39,242 nt of DNA, from positions 1-39,242 of the forward strand of contig JAJDZD010000044.1 in the NCBI GenBank assembly GCA_022824865.1. The letters run 5' to 3'. Numbering within the stretch: position 1 is the stretch's first letter; the number at the start of each line of letters is the position of its first letter. Source of the DNA: Chloroflexota bacterium (GTDB taxonomy: Bacteria > Chloroflexota > UBA11872). Below are positions 17,021 through 24,826 of the stretch, piece by piece. A program made the position numbers and the translations under genes. The notes under the pieces were generated by a model. That model had not been told where the DNA came from, made no database searches, and was given only the letters and a program-made list of their open reading frames with translations.

Positions 17021-17734
17021 TTAGCCGAAGAGGGCTGGCAGTTCGTCGAGGGTGGTGACGGTGGCCGTTGGCGGCGGCAGCGACGAGGGATAGGTGTCGC
17101 CGTCGCGGTTGAGCCAGATGGCGGACCAGCCGGCCTGGATGGCGCCGGCGGCATCGTGGGCGGCGGAGTTGCCGATGAAGACGGCGGCCTCGGGCGGGAT
17201 TTCAAGGCCTGCCAGGGCGGCTTCGAAGATGCGCGGGTCGGGCTTGAAGGCGTCGATGTCGCCGGCGACGATCACCCGGTCGACCCGGTTTTCCAGCCCG
17301 ACGGCGTAGACCTCGCCCCACTGCACGTCGCTGGGGCCGTTGGTGATGATGCCGGTGACCTGGAAACGCTCGGCCGCCCAGCGGATGGAGGCGTCGGCGT
17401 CCGGATACAGCTCCAGGTTCTGGCGGGTCAGCAGATCGTGGTCGTCCACCAGTTGCGCGGGCTCGGCCAGGCCGGGGGCGCCGATGAAGTCGAGCACTTC
17501 GGTCCATACCTGGATGCGAGTGCCCCGCAGGTCGCCGTCCTGGGGCATGCCGAGCCCGCGCCGCGTGCGGTCCTCGACGACTCGCGACTGGAGTTCCCGC
17601 AGTTGGTCCGGGGACTGGTGGGGGATGCGGGCGGCGAGCTGGCCGGCGAGGGCGATGAGGCCCTTGCGGCGGGCCTTGCCGAAGTCGACCAGGGTGTCGT
17701 CGAGGTCAAAAAAGAAGGCCTGAGCGTCCAGCAT
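17021..17734 (-). CDS. HAD-superfamily hydrolase (YjjG/dehalogenase-like)
   Basis: 237 residues with all four HAD motifs. Motif I is DLDDT (10-14, nucleophile Asp10, acid/base Asp12), motif II is TNG (131-133), motif III is Lys164 in FKPD, and motif IV is GNSAAHD (188-194). An all-alpha cap lies at about 18-105 (subfamily C1). It likely hydrolyses a small phosphomonoester, perhaps a nucleotide, as YjjG does. GGAG lies 6 nt before the ATG. It follows the LarA-like gene by 26 nt. Confidence 0.9.
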   Translation of the reverse strand: MLDAQAFFFDLDDTLVDFGKARRKGLIALAGQLAARIPHQSPDQLRELQSRVVEDRTRRGLGMPQDGDLRGTRIQVWTEVLDFIGAPGLAEPAQLVDDHDLLTRQNLELYPDADASIRWAAERFQVTGIITNGPSDVQWGEVYAVGLENRVDRVIVAGDIDAFKPDPRIFEAALAGLEIPPEAAVFIGNSAAHDAAGAIQAGWSAIWLNRDGDTYPSSLPPPTATVTTLDELPALFG

Positions 17735-17760
17735 TGAGTTCTCCAGAAAGCCCGCGTCGG

Positions 17761-19080
17761 CTATTCGGCCCGGTGGCGCCAGAGGACGCCGCCGGCGTCG
17801 CGGACGATGAGGCGGTCGTCGGTGATGGCGTTTGGAGGCGTGGCGGCAATTTCGGCGGCGACGGCGTCGGGGTCCTCGTAGCCGATGTTCATGCGGGCGC
17901 AGGCCTCGGGCGGGATGGCGGTGGCGATGCGGACGTCGATGCGGGGGACTTCACGGTCGCCATCCATGCGGCCCTCGCCTTTCACCAGGGCGCTGCCGTT
18001 GAGGGCCAGCGGGGTCGCGCCGGCGCGCTGCCAGGACTCGGGCCGCGACAGGAAGTAGGCGTAGGTGTGGTAGCCGATGGCGCTGATCAGGTCGCCGTGG
18101 GCGTCGGAGATGGAATCGATGTTGGGCGCCCAGACCACCAGTTCGCCGCCGTCCGCCACGGCGTCCTCGGTTTTGAGGACACCCTTGGCGCCGGTCCAGA
18201 AGTCGGGGTAGAGCCAGCTGCCGTCCTTGCGCTGGGGCAGGGCCGCGACCACGCGGCGGACCCGGCGGGGGACGTAGCGGATGTTGACGGCGGCGCTGAG
18301 CTCGGCCGCTTGCTCCACGCACTCGCGCCAGCCGTCCGGCTGCACGAAGGCGCCGTTGATCGCGTCGCTGTCGTCGTCGATGACCAGCCCGAGGGTGGTG
18401 ATGGGCACGGGCAGGTTGAGGGCCATGTCGTCGATCAGGTCGCGCACGGGGTTGGGCATGACGCCGTGGATGCCGCGGTTGGTTCGCAGGCTGCCGATGG
18501 CGTGCAGCAGGCTGATCATCTCGGGGCCGGAGACGCCGGGGAAGATCTGCTTTGCCCCGCCCGCGAAGCCGGCGACCTCGTGCGGTTGCACGCGGGTGAG
18601 CAGCACCAGCCGGTCGTACTCCAGCAGCCTGGCGTTGACGCGGATGCGTATGTCGCTGTCGAAGCCGAGTAAGGAGGCGTATTGGCGGTTCTCGCCGAAG
18701 CGGTCCAGTTGGTCGTCCAGCGGGACCACGCCCAGCGGGGTGAGCGCGTCGGGGTCGTCCCAGTCGTGGTCGAAGACGGTGCTGCGGGGGTAGCGGTGGC
18801 CGCCAAAGACCCAGGCGGACTTCTCGGCTTCGGACATGGGGCCGTGGGTGCCCTGGGCGATCATGGCGTCGACGCGGTCGGCCCGTCCCTCGACGGCGTC
18901 GTGGATGGCGCGGAAGACGTCGGCCACGGGGGCCTTGCGGGTGGAGTCCGGGACCAGCACCAGGAAGCGGCGCTCGCCGGCGGGCGAGCCGCGCAGGGCC
19001 TCGCGGACCACGGCGCAGGCATCGTCCATGCTGATGGCGGGTGAGCCGACGGCCTTTAGAACCCTGGCCGAGAGCATCAT
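17761..19080 (-). CDS. LarA-like nickel-pincer racemase/epimerase family protein (DUF2088)
   Basis: 439 residues. Family marks are PDSTRKAP (44-51), TQGTHG-like AQGTHG with His79, Val-Gln-Pro-His at 164-167, GGAKQIFPGVSG (174-185, pincer-cofactor lysine position Lys177), and HGVMPNPVRDLIDD. LarA uses a nickel-pincer nucleotide for lactate racemisation; relatives act on other 2-hydroxy acids, so the substrate here is open. Two adjacent ATGs fit: 19080, overlapping the pepF stop as ATGA, and 19077, which has the better spacing (7 nt) from AGGAGG. Coupling to pepF is clear either way. No larB, larC or larE cofactor genes lie nearby. Confidence 0.85.
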   Translation of the reverse strand: MMLSARVLKAVGSPAISMDDACAVVREALRGSPAGERRFLVLVPDSTRKAPVADVFRAIHDAVEGRADRVDAMIAQGTHGPMSEAEKSAWVFGGHRYPRSTVFDHDWDDPDALTPLGVVPLDDQLDRFGENRQYASLLGFDSDIRIRVNARLLEYDRLVLLTRVQPHEVAGFAGGAKQIFPGVSGPEMISLLHAIGSLRTNRGIHGVMPNPVRDLIDDMALNLPVPITTLGLVIDDDSDAINGAFVQPDGWRECVEQAAELSAAVNIRYVPRRVRRVVAALPQRKDGSWLYPDFWTGAKGVLKTEDAVADGGELVVWAPNIDSISDAHGDLISAIGYHTYAYFLSRPESWQRAGATPLALNGSALVKGEGRMDGDREVPRIDVRIATAIPPEACARMNIGYEDPDAVAAEIAATPPNAITDDRLIVRDAGGVLWRHRAE

Positions 19081-20888
19081 GAAGCCTCCTCGGCCATTGC
19101 CTCGGCTTCGGTTACCAGGTCGCTCAGGACCTGCACGCCGCCGTCCCAGAATTTCGGGTCGGCCAGGTCGATGCCGAAGGGCTCGAGCAACGCAATCGGG
19201 CTGACGGAGCCGCCCTTGGAGAGCATTTCGATGTAGCGGGGCTCGAACTCGTCGCCCTGTTCCTGGTAGCGCTGCAAGAGGCCGAGCACCAGCAGGTCGC
19301 CGAAGGCGTAGGCGTGGACGTAGAAGGGCGAGCCGATGAAGTGGGGGATGTAGCTCCACCAGATGCGGTAGTCGTCGCGCAGGGTGACCGAGCCGTCGAA
19401 CATCTCGCCGTTGGCCTGGAACCAGAGGTCGCTGAGGCGGTCCGACGAGAGTTCGCCCTCTTCGCGGCGGGCCTGGTGGGCGCGGAACTCGAAGTTGTGC
19501 ATGGCGATCTGGCGGAAGACCGTGGCGAAGTGGTCCTCGATCTTGCTGGCCAGCAGTCCCAGCCGGGCGGCGGCGGAGGGCTGGGCGTCGAGCAGGCGGC
19601 GGAAGACGATCATCTCGCCGAAGACAGAGGCCGTCTCGGCCGTGGTCAATGGCGTGTGGGCCTGCAGGTAGCCGACGCCGTAGGACAGGTACTGGTGGAC
19701 GGTGTGGCCCAGCTCGTGGGCCATGGTCATCACGTCGCGGACGGTGTCGGTGTAGCTGGCCAGGATGTAGGGATGGGTGCTGGGGGTGCCGCCCATGCTG
19801 AAGGCGCCGCCGCGCTTGGCCGGCCGTAGCTCGGCGTCGATCCAGCGCTCGTCGAAGGCGCGCTGGGCGATGCCGCCGAGGGTCTCGGAGAAGGCGTGGT
19901 AGCTCTCCAGCACGACCTCTTTGCCGGTGGCCCAGTCGTAGGAGGGCAGGTCGGAGCTGAGCGGGGCGTAGCGGTCGTAGTCGAAGAGCTCGTCCAGGCC
20001 CAGCAGGCGGCGCTTGAGCCGGTAGTAGCGGCCGACGATCGGGAAGCCGCGCACGCAGGCGGCGACCAGGGCGTCCACCGATTCCTGGGTGATCTGGTTG
20101 GCGAGGTTGCGGGAGGCCATGGCGGTGGGGTAGCTGCGCAGGCGGTCGTCGGTGGCGTGGTCCTGGAGGCGGACGTTGAAGACGTAGGTGAGGGGGTGGA
20201 GGCTGTCGCGGAGGGCTTGCGTCATGCCGTCCGCGGCGGACTTCCGGGTGTCGCGGTCGGGGTGGTAGCTGAGGGCCAGGGTCTCGGCCTCGGTGAGGGT
20301 GCGGGTCTCGCCTTCCATCGTGACCTCGCAGGTCAGGCGGCTGGTGATTTCCCCGAAGAGGCGGCTCCAGGCGCGGCTGCCGGTATTGGCCTTCTCGTCC
20401 ATCAGCTGCTCTTCGCCCTCGGACAAGCGGTGGGGCTTGTAGCGGCGCTCAAGGCGCAGCAGGTAGGCGAAGTCCTTGAGGATCGGGTTGGCCATGAGTT
20501 CCTCGGCCCGCTCGTCGTCGACCTCGATCCACTCCAGGTCGAAGAAGATCAGGTGGCGGTTGATGGCGGTGCCGCGTTCCTGGGTGAGGGCCACCAGGCG
20601 GCCGTGGGTTGGTTCGTCGGTCTTGCCGGCGTGCAGCAGGTGGGCGTAGATGGCCGGGTGGTCCATGGCCTCGTGGATGTCCTGCAACTCGGTCACGGCG
20701 TCGCGCAGGCCGGCGGCGTCCAGGCTGGCGACCTGCCCCCGGTAGCGCTTCTCGAAGGCCGCGGCCCGCTCGGTCACCGCGTCCAGGTCCGCCACGATCT
20801 TGGGGTCGTCGGGGTTGTCGTAGAGGATGCTGAGATCCCAGGTCACCCCGTCCGCGCTACTGCTCGGCGCCGTGGCGGTGGTAGTCAT
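19077..20888 (-). CDS. pepF: Oligoendopeptidase F (M3 family zinc metallopeptidase)
   Basis: 603 residues. The zinc site HELGH is at 391-395, and the third ligand Glu is near 418 in TTAETASVFGEM. The GGAFSMGGTPSTHPYI block before the zinc site and the FYVHAYAFGDLL substrate-binding region are typical of PepF. It cleaves short peptides in the cytoplasm. The start at 20888 is chosen over a much longer open frame because AGGGAG lies 5 nt upstream and family N-termini begin at VTWDLSILY. It is the first gene of the four-gene minus-strand unit and overlaps the next gene by 4 nt. Confidence 0.95.
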   Translation of the reverse strand: MTTTATAPSSSADGVTWDLSILYDNPDDPKIVADLDAVTERAAAFEKRYRGQVASLDAAGLRDAVTELQDIHEAMDHPAIYAHLLHAGKTDEPTHGRLVALTQERGTAINRHLIFFDLEWIEVDDERAEELMANPILKDFAYLLRLERRYKPHRLSEGEEQLMDEKANTGSRAWSRLFGEITSRLTCEVTMEGETRTLTEAETLALSYHPDRDTRKSAADGMTQALRDSLHPLTYVFNVRLQDHATDDRLRSYPTAMASRNLANQITQESVDALVAACVRGFPIVGRYYRLKRRLLGLDELFDYDRYAPLSSDLPSYDWATGKEVVLESYHAFSETLGGIAQRAFDERWIDAELRPAKRGGAFSMGGTPSTHPYILASYTDTVRDVMTMAHELGHTVHQYLSYGVGYLQAHTPLTTAETASVFGEMIVFRRLLDAQPSAAARLGLLASKIEDHFATVFRQIAMHNFEFRAHQARREEGELSSDRLSDLWFQANGEMFDGSVTLRDDYRIWWSYIPHFIGSPFYVHAYAFGDLLVLGLLQRYQEQGDEFEPRYIEMLSKGGSVSPIALLEPFGIDLADPKFWDGGVQVLSDLVTEAEAMAEEAS

Positions 20889-20997
20889 TCGTGCTCCCTG
20901 GTGGGCGTGCAGGCGATGTCTGCCTGCATTATCGGCGGTTTGGGACGGGCGCGTGCGGCGGTCGCGACGGTGTGATCGGGTTGGGGGTGAAGGGGGG

Positions 20998-21050
20998 AAC
21001 TGTCTCTGGCCAGCCCGACCCCATAGGGGTCGGGCTGGCCAGAGACAGTT
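20998..21050. repeat. Perfect 25-bp inverted repeat with 3-nt loop
   Basis: The left arm (20998-21022) starts AACTGTCTCTGGCC and the right arm (21026-21050) ends GGCCAGAGACAGTT. All 25 positions pair, and the loop is ATA. It lies 110 nt upstream of pepF. No T-tract follows on either side, so it is not a standard intrinsic terminator. A dispersed palindromic repeat or a small MITE-like element is more likely. Confidence 0.8.
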
Positions 21051-21367
21051 TGGGCCGGATTTTGGGGTGGACGGCGAAGAGATTCGGCGCCTTGAGTGGA
21101 GACGCCCTGGGGACACACCGGGGGGCGCATGGATCGGTCGCGGCCAGGCGGGCGAGGTACAGCGGTGAAGCGGCTGGGGCCAGGGCGACGATGGCGGTTC
21201 CAGGTTGGCGGGCCGAGGGCGAGCGTGGCGAGGGAACGCAGGCGGGGGAGGCACGCGGGCATGAGGAACTCCGGGAAAAGAGGCCGAGAGGACGGCACGC
21301 CCAGTGTACACCGTATGATTACGACAGGCAAGAGGGGGCAGGGAGGGTAGTGGTCGTGGTGAGAGCC

Positions 21368-21437
21368 CCCTTCGACAGGCTCAGGACAGGCTTTCGGTGG
21401 ACGCAGGCCGGCACTTCGACAAGCTGAGGACGAGCGG
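21368..21437. repeat. Two copies of a dispersed CTTCGACA-type repeat
   Basis: The first copy is at about 21369-21390 and the second at about 21413-21437. They share the form CTTCGACARGCTSAGGAC. I recall this as a very common dispersed intergenic repeat in many bacterial genomes; its mechanism is unclear. The two are direct repeats about 44 nt apart. Confidence 0.6.
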
Positions 21438-21518
21438 AGGCGGCGCCAACCCAGGCGTTTTGGAGCGGGTTCGCCGGGATACCCCCATGGACGGCCAGGC
21501 CGAGGAGGAGGTGGACAG

Positions 21519-21622
21519 GTGTCCTGTGTTTGCGGCCGATGTGTCCTGTTTCGGCGTCAATGTGTCCAGTTTTCACCCGAATGTGTCCACTTTTCGGTCA
21601 AATGTGTCCAGTCGGGGTTGAC
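21519..21622 (+). repeat. Repeat array A, 21-bp period, ATGTGTCC core
   Basis: ATGTGTCC occurs at 21539, 21560, 21581 and 21602, exactly 21 nt apart, with a weaker copy (GTGTCC at 21519) before them. Units read ATGTGTCCASTTTTC plus variable bases. The array is followed by CGGGGTTGACG and a 110-nt flank (to about 21735) that is duplicated, at roughly 80% by eye, after array B. The motif style is reminiscent of the multiple terminal repeats of IS21-family elements; iterons bound by a protein are the other option. No IS21 genes are nearby. Confidence 0.75.
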
Positions 21623-21749
21623 GACGCCTCCGTACAAGCAGGCCGAGCGCGGAGGTTCCTGGGCGGTTTTTGGCGTAGAGATCGGGCGGCCTCAGCCCGC
21701 AGTCGGTCGGCGATGGCCTTGGCGTCGGGCGGCGACGCGGGAGCAGGGG

Positions 21750-21878
21750 GTGTTCACCGTGTTGGCGGCGATGTGTTCAGTTTTTGCCCGAATGTGTTCA
21801 CTTTTCGGGCCAATGTGTTCAGTTTCCGCCCCCTGATGTGTTCACTTTCCAGGCCGATGTGTTCAGTCGGGGTTGACG
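21750..21878 (+). repeat. Repeat array B, 21-bp period, ATGTGTTC core
   Basis: ATGTGTTC occurs at 21771, 21792, 21813, 21836 and 21857 (spacings 21, 21, 23, 21), with GTGTTCACC at 21750 before them. It differs from array A mainly by TTC in place of TCC in the core, so each array has been kept uniform internally while the two diverged. It ends in the same CGGGGTTGACG sequence as array A and has the related flank to about 21990. Confidence 0.75.
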
Positions 21879-21990
21879 GCGCCTCCGCGCGGGCGGCCGC
21901 GGCGCGGAGGTTCGTGGGCGGTTTCGGCGTGGAGATCAGGCGGGTCTCCGTGCGGAGGCGGTCGAGGATGGCTTTGGCGTCGGGCAACAT
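21754..21990 (-). CDS. Possible small protein partly encoded by repeat array B
   Basis: 78 residues from an ATG at 21990 with GGAG 8 nt upstream. The first 45 residues (LPDAKAILDRLRTETRLIS and an Ala/Arg-rich stretch) look protein-like. The rest is the repeat array read in 7-residue periods (NTLARK, NTFGQK, EHI). The related flank of array A has no start codon and an in-frame stop at the repeat border, so it is a broken copy. The first part may be the 5' end of a gene truncated by the repeats. Low confidence as a functional gene. Confidence 0.3.
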   Translation of the reverse strand: MLPDAKAILDRLRTETRLISTPKPPTNLRAAAARAEAPSTPTEHIGLESEHIRGRKLNTLARKVNTFGQKLNTSPPTR

Positions 21991-22246
21991 TGAATCTCTC
22001 CAGGTGGAGGTCATCCGCAGCCCGTCCCGAGCCAAGACATAGCCGTCGCACCCCCAACGCCGGCGGCATCCTCTGGCGCCACCGGCAATCCTGATTCGCC
22101 CCGAGCGACTGCTCTGGTCTACAAGGTGGATCCCGTGACGCGCCCCCGATACGCTGGCCGCCATCATGAACGTCCGCCGCTCGCATCGGCACAGCCCCAC
22201 ACTGGCTGCACCAGCGTTCGCGGCGCCAGGGAGCCGTTAGCTCGTC

Positions 22247-22837
22247 GTGAGCGTCAACCTTCTGCCGGACTTCATCCGGTTGAACTACGAAGTCCACGAA
22301 ACCAAGCACAGCTGCGCCATACTCAAAGGGGATTTTCCCGGGGAATGGCGTGATCTGGTCGACATGCTGACCGAATTCAGGCTCCTGGAAAGCTATGTCT
22401 CCAAGCCGGGAGGCAGAAAGTCACAGATATCGGAGTTTATCGACTCTTATCTTTACAATCGCGGATGGTTTGAGAAAGAGTTCGAAACAGCAGTTGTAGT
22501 GGACGGTCAGGCGAGCGAACAGCCCACGCACAAGATTGACTGTTTCCGTAACCGCATCGCGCTGGAGATCGAGTGGAATAACAAAGATACGTTCTATGAC
22601 CGCGACCTCAACAACTTCAGGTTGTTGTTCGATTTGCATGCGGTGAGTGTTGGAATTATCATCACACGGTCCGACAATCTCCAGGAGATCTTCAATCGGC
22701 TGGGCCGAGGCAAGTCGTACGGATCGTCAACGACCCACATGTCCAAGCTGTTACCGCGTTTGGCCGGTGGCGGTGGTGGTGGCTGCCCAGTTCTGGCTTT
22801 TGGCATCACGTCAAAGCTATATGTGCCTGGGAAATAG
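22247..22837 (+). CDS. BglII/BstYI-family type II restriction endonuclease
   Basis: 196 residues from a GTG. The catalytic core is visible as Asp98 in KIDCF and Glu107/Glu109 in ALEIEWNNKD, matching the D-(X)n-E-X-E/Q arrangement of the BglII family. Further family-like blocks are FYDRDLNNFRLLFD, SVGIIITRSDNLQ, the YGSSTTHMSKLLPRL segment, and the GGCPVLAFGIT end. It should cut double-stranded DNA, probably at a GATC-containing site as BglII and BstYI do; the specificity is inference. The stop is 3 nt before the methyltransferase start. Its GC content is lower than that of the neighbouring housekeeping genes, consistent with transfer. Confidence 0.75.
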   Translation: MSVNLLPDFIRLNYEVHETKHSCAILKGDFPGEWRDLVDMLTEFRLLESYVSKPGGRKSQISEFIDSYLYNRGWFEKEFETAVVVDGQASEQPTHKIDCFRNRIALEIEWNNKDTFYDRDLNNFRLLFDLHAVSVGIIITRSDNLQEIFNRLGRGKSYGSSTTHMSKLLPRLAGGGGGGCPVLAFGITSKLYVPGK

Positions 22838-22840
22838 GCC

Positions 22841-23509
22841 GTGAGCATCTCTCAGGGCCTGCTGGATGGATTTGAGGAACAGAGGTTTTCAACCATTCTC
22901 GCCGACCCGCCGTGGCAGTTTCAGAACCGTACCGGCAAGGTTGCCCCGGAGCATCGGCGGCTTTCCCGCTATCAAACGTTGTCACTGGAGGCGATCTGCG
23001 ACCTTCCGGTAGCGTCGATAGCGGCTGATCCCGCACACCTGTATTTGTGGGTGCCCAACGCGCTATTGGCCGAAGGCCTTAAGGTCATGCAGGCCTGGGG
23101 GTTCACGTACAAGACAAATCTCGTCTGGTACAAGGTGCGAAAGGACGGCGGACCGGATCGGCGCGGGGTCGGATTCTATTTCAGGAATGTAACGGAGATT
23201 CTCCTCTTCGGTGTCCGTGGCAAGAATGCGCGGACCCTGCCGCCAGGCCGAAGCCAGGAGAACATCATCAGCGCAAGAAAAAGGGAGCACAGCCGCAAAC
23301 CTGACGAGCAGTACGCCATTATAGAGGCATGCAGTCCTGCCCCGAGAATCGAGCTGTTTGCCCGAGGAACCCGCCCCGGCTGGTTCACCTGGGGTGACCA
23401 GAGTGAAGACTACACACCAACTTGGAGTACGTATGCCAACCACTCTCAAGTCATCCCGTCGCGGGAAGCACCACGGCCGCCATCCTTGCCAACAAGCGCA
23501 CGCTTATGA
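22841..23509 (+). CDS. MT-A70-family adenine-specific DNA methyltransferase
   Basis: 222 residues from a GTG. The catalytic motif DPPW is at 22-25 (ILADPPWQFQNR), followed by the MT-A70 blocks LPVASIAADPAHLYLWVPN, AWGFTYKTNLVWYKV, FYFRNVTEILLFGVRG and RIELFARGTRPGWFTWGDQ. Members make N6-methyladenine. It sits between two restriction nuclease genes, 3 nt after the first, and most likely protects host DNA against one or both. The last 30 residues after TWSTY are low in family likeness. Confidence 0.88.
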   Translation: MSISQGLLDGFEEQRFSTILADPPWQFQNRTGKVAPEHRRLSRYQTLSLEAICDLPVASIAADPAHLYLWVPNALLAEGLKVMQAWGFTYKTNLVWYKVRKDGGPDRRGVGFYFRNVTEILLFGVRGKNARTLPPGRSQENIISARKREHSRKPDEQYAIIEACSPAPRIELFARGTRPGWFTWGDQSEDYTPTWSTYANHSQVIPSREAPRPPSLPTSARL

Positions 23510-23688
23510 GTCGCGGTTGCCGGGAATCCTAGACGCCGAATACACCAGAAGCGGTTGATGTCCGTCGGCTGATGGTCCGCGCCACCCGCGGCATGCTCTG
23601 ATGCTATTGAGCGTCCTGAGTCGGGGGCGGCGCTTCAGGTCACCCACTACTGCGGCCTTTGGTCCATAGCCAGGAGCGCACCCGAGCA

Positions 23689-24204
23689 ATGAGGACCGTT
23701 TACGAGTACTCGCACCTTGGCGGTGCTGAAATACTTCAGGTGCGCCACCCTGAAATTATGGCTGATATTCTTGCCGCCATAGCCACAGTCACGCCAGCCC
23801 CGTCCAGGAAAGCCGATGACGAGACCGTGCGCGAGCGGTTCCCTTACGCGCTCGAGGATGTGAAAGACCAGTTCCTAACAGAGTTTCGCAACCGTGGCTT
23901 CGAGCAAGCAAGCGATCCGTTAGCCATCGCTCGTGAGGGCGAGCATATCGCTTATCTCAAGCAGAATGTCTATGTTGAAGTTCAGCTTGGCGCTCACTCT
24001 TGCATGCTTTACGACTTGGCAAAGTTCCAGCACTTCTATCACTCGGGCAAGGCAGACGTTGCCATTGAAATCACTCCGGCTCACAGACGGTCCCAACGGT
24101 TGTCGCACGGGGTGTCACAAGGTGAGCCGTCCGTACACGACATTGAGCAGATGACGCGACACTTTCCTATTGCGCCTATTAGTGTGCTGTTGATTGATGT
24201 CTAG
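23689..24204 (+). CDS. Second BglII/BstYI-family type II restriction endonuclease
   Basis: 171 residues. The N-terminus MRTVYEYSHLGGAEILQV closely follows BstYI in pattern (YSHLNG and IQV). The family active-site signature EVQ is at 97-99 (VYVEVQLG), matching the E-X-Q of BglII. HFYHSGKADVAIEITP and the GVSQGE segment continue the match. The start is chosen from the family N-terminus; AGGAG lies 13 nt upstream, a long spacing. It follows the methyltransferase gene by 180 nt. It is shorter than BstYI and BglII, with an apparently short middle region, so it may be a minimal active form or partly degraded. Confidence 0.78.
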   Translation: MRTVYEYSHLGGAEILQVRHPEIMADILAAIATVTPAPSRKADDETVRERFPYALEDVKDQFLTEFRNRGFEQASDPLAIAREGEHIAYLKQNVYVEVQLGAHSCMLYDLAKFQHFYHSGKADVAIEITPAHRRSQRLSHGVSQGEPSVHDIEQMTRHFPIAPISVLLIDV

Positions 24205-24260
24205 AGTGGTTGCCTGTCCGGTCCGCCCACCTTCGTCTCTGCCAAGCTGATGCGCGACGC

Positions 24261-24443
24261 TCAGGCATTCTCTTTTTGATCTCGACGAGACACTGAATGA
24301 TTCGCCCTCGTATCGATCGAAGCCTTGCAGACGCGTGGACACTCATCCGGCGCCCATGGATTGGTCAACGCGACCTGTAGCTCCGGTCCCGTATCTATGA
24401 GTCGGCCGGGACGGCCGGTGAATCCGCAGCTAGCGACCGGCAC
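24261..24443 (-). pseudogene. Truncated remnant of a retropepsin-like protease gene (cassette 2)
   Basis: 60 codons from a GTG that overlaps the upstream small-protein gene by 14 nt, the same overlap as in the intact cassette 1. PVASCG matches PVVDCG of the intact protease. The equivalent of its active-site DTG reads DTR (SIDTRANHSV), and the frame ends soon after, where the intact gene continues for about 80 more residues. Loss of the catalytic glycine and of the C-terminal half marks it as decayed. Confidence 0.65.
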
Positions 24444-24693
24444 TGACTGGCTGGCACAGGACGGACGCGGGCAGCTGGGCTGGGGGGCGTCTGACTTGGC
24501 GGAGGAGGCATCCAGGCCCGATCTTCTCAATCACAAGGTCGGCGGCGTCCTGAAAGTCGTCGAAGGCGTCGATGAGCTGCTCGTTGTCGACCACGACCCA
24601 CTGACCCATATGTTCGGCCTCGAGTTTGTCCTGCATGCGCTCGTAGGCCGCGATGTTTTGTTCCAGCGTGGCTCGAGGCATCTCCCCGCCCAT
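24430..24693 (-). CDS. Small DUF5678-like protein (cassette 2)
   Basis: 87 residues. It is a paralogue of the protein at 25236-25490: both have an AYERMQDKLEAEH/VYESMRSEFEAKH helix, a G/KWVV(V/F) strand, a D-x-x-(E/A)A segment and an LP(A/S)S near the end. AAGGAGGG lies about 5 nt before the ATG at 24693. Small proteins of this kind commonly precede retropepsin-like genes in related genomes (recalled, not checked). Here the protease partner is broken, so this copy may be solitary. Confidence 0.7.
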   Translation of the reverse strand: MGGEMPRATLEQNIAAYERMQDKLEAEHMGQWVVVDNEQLIDAFDDFQDAADLVIEKIGPGCLLRQVRRPPAQLPASVLCQPVSAGR

Positions 24694-24826
24694 CGAACCC
24701 TCCTTGTTGCAGGCCACACCTGCCCGGTCCCGTCGGGCCTCTTTGATCATAGCGAGACGCTACCCAACGTCGTCGGCGCGGGGGAGGTCGGCGTGAGTGC
24801 TGGATGGACCGGTGGTTGTTAGGGCG

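Larger units (their letters stand above)
21318..22246. other. Repeat-rich stretch without a convincing gene
   Basis: About 930 nt between the pepF upstream region and the restriction genes. It holds two copies of a dispersed CTTCGACA-type repeat, two arrays of 21-bp-period repeats and their duplicated 110-nt flanks, and perhaps one small minus-strand ORF (21754-21990). The rest shows no recognisable coding sequence. The composition suggests a junction built by mobile DNA. Confidence 0.5.

Noticed and set aside
19896-20975. Plus-strand open frame opposite pepF
   Set aside because: Low-complexity Val/Gly/Ala translation opposite a certain metallopeptidase gene.
21519-21878. CRISPR array
   Set aside because: The 21-nt period is too short for repeat plus spacer, units vary throughout rather than alternating constant and unique parts, and no cas genes are present.
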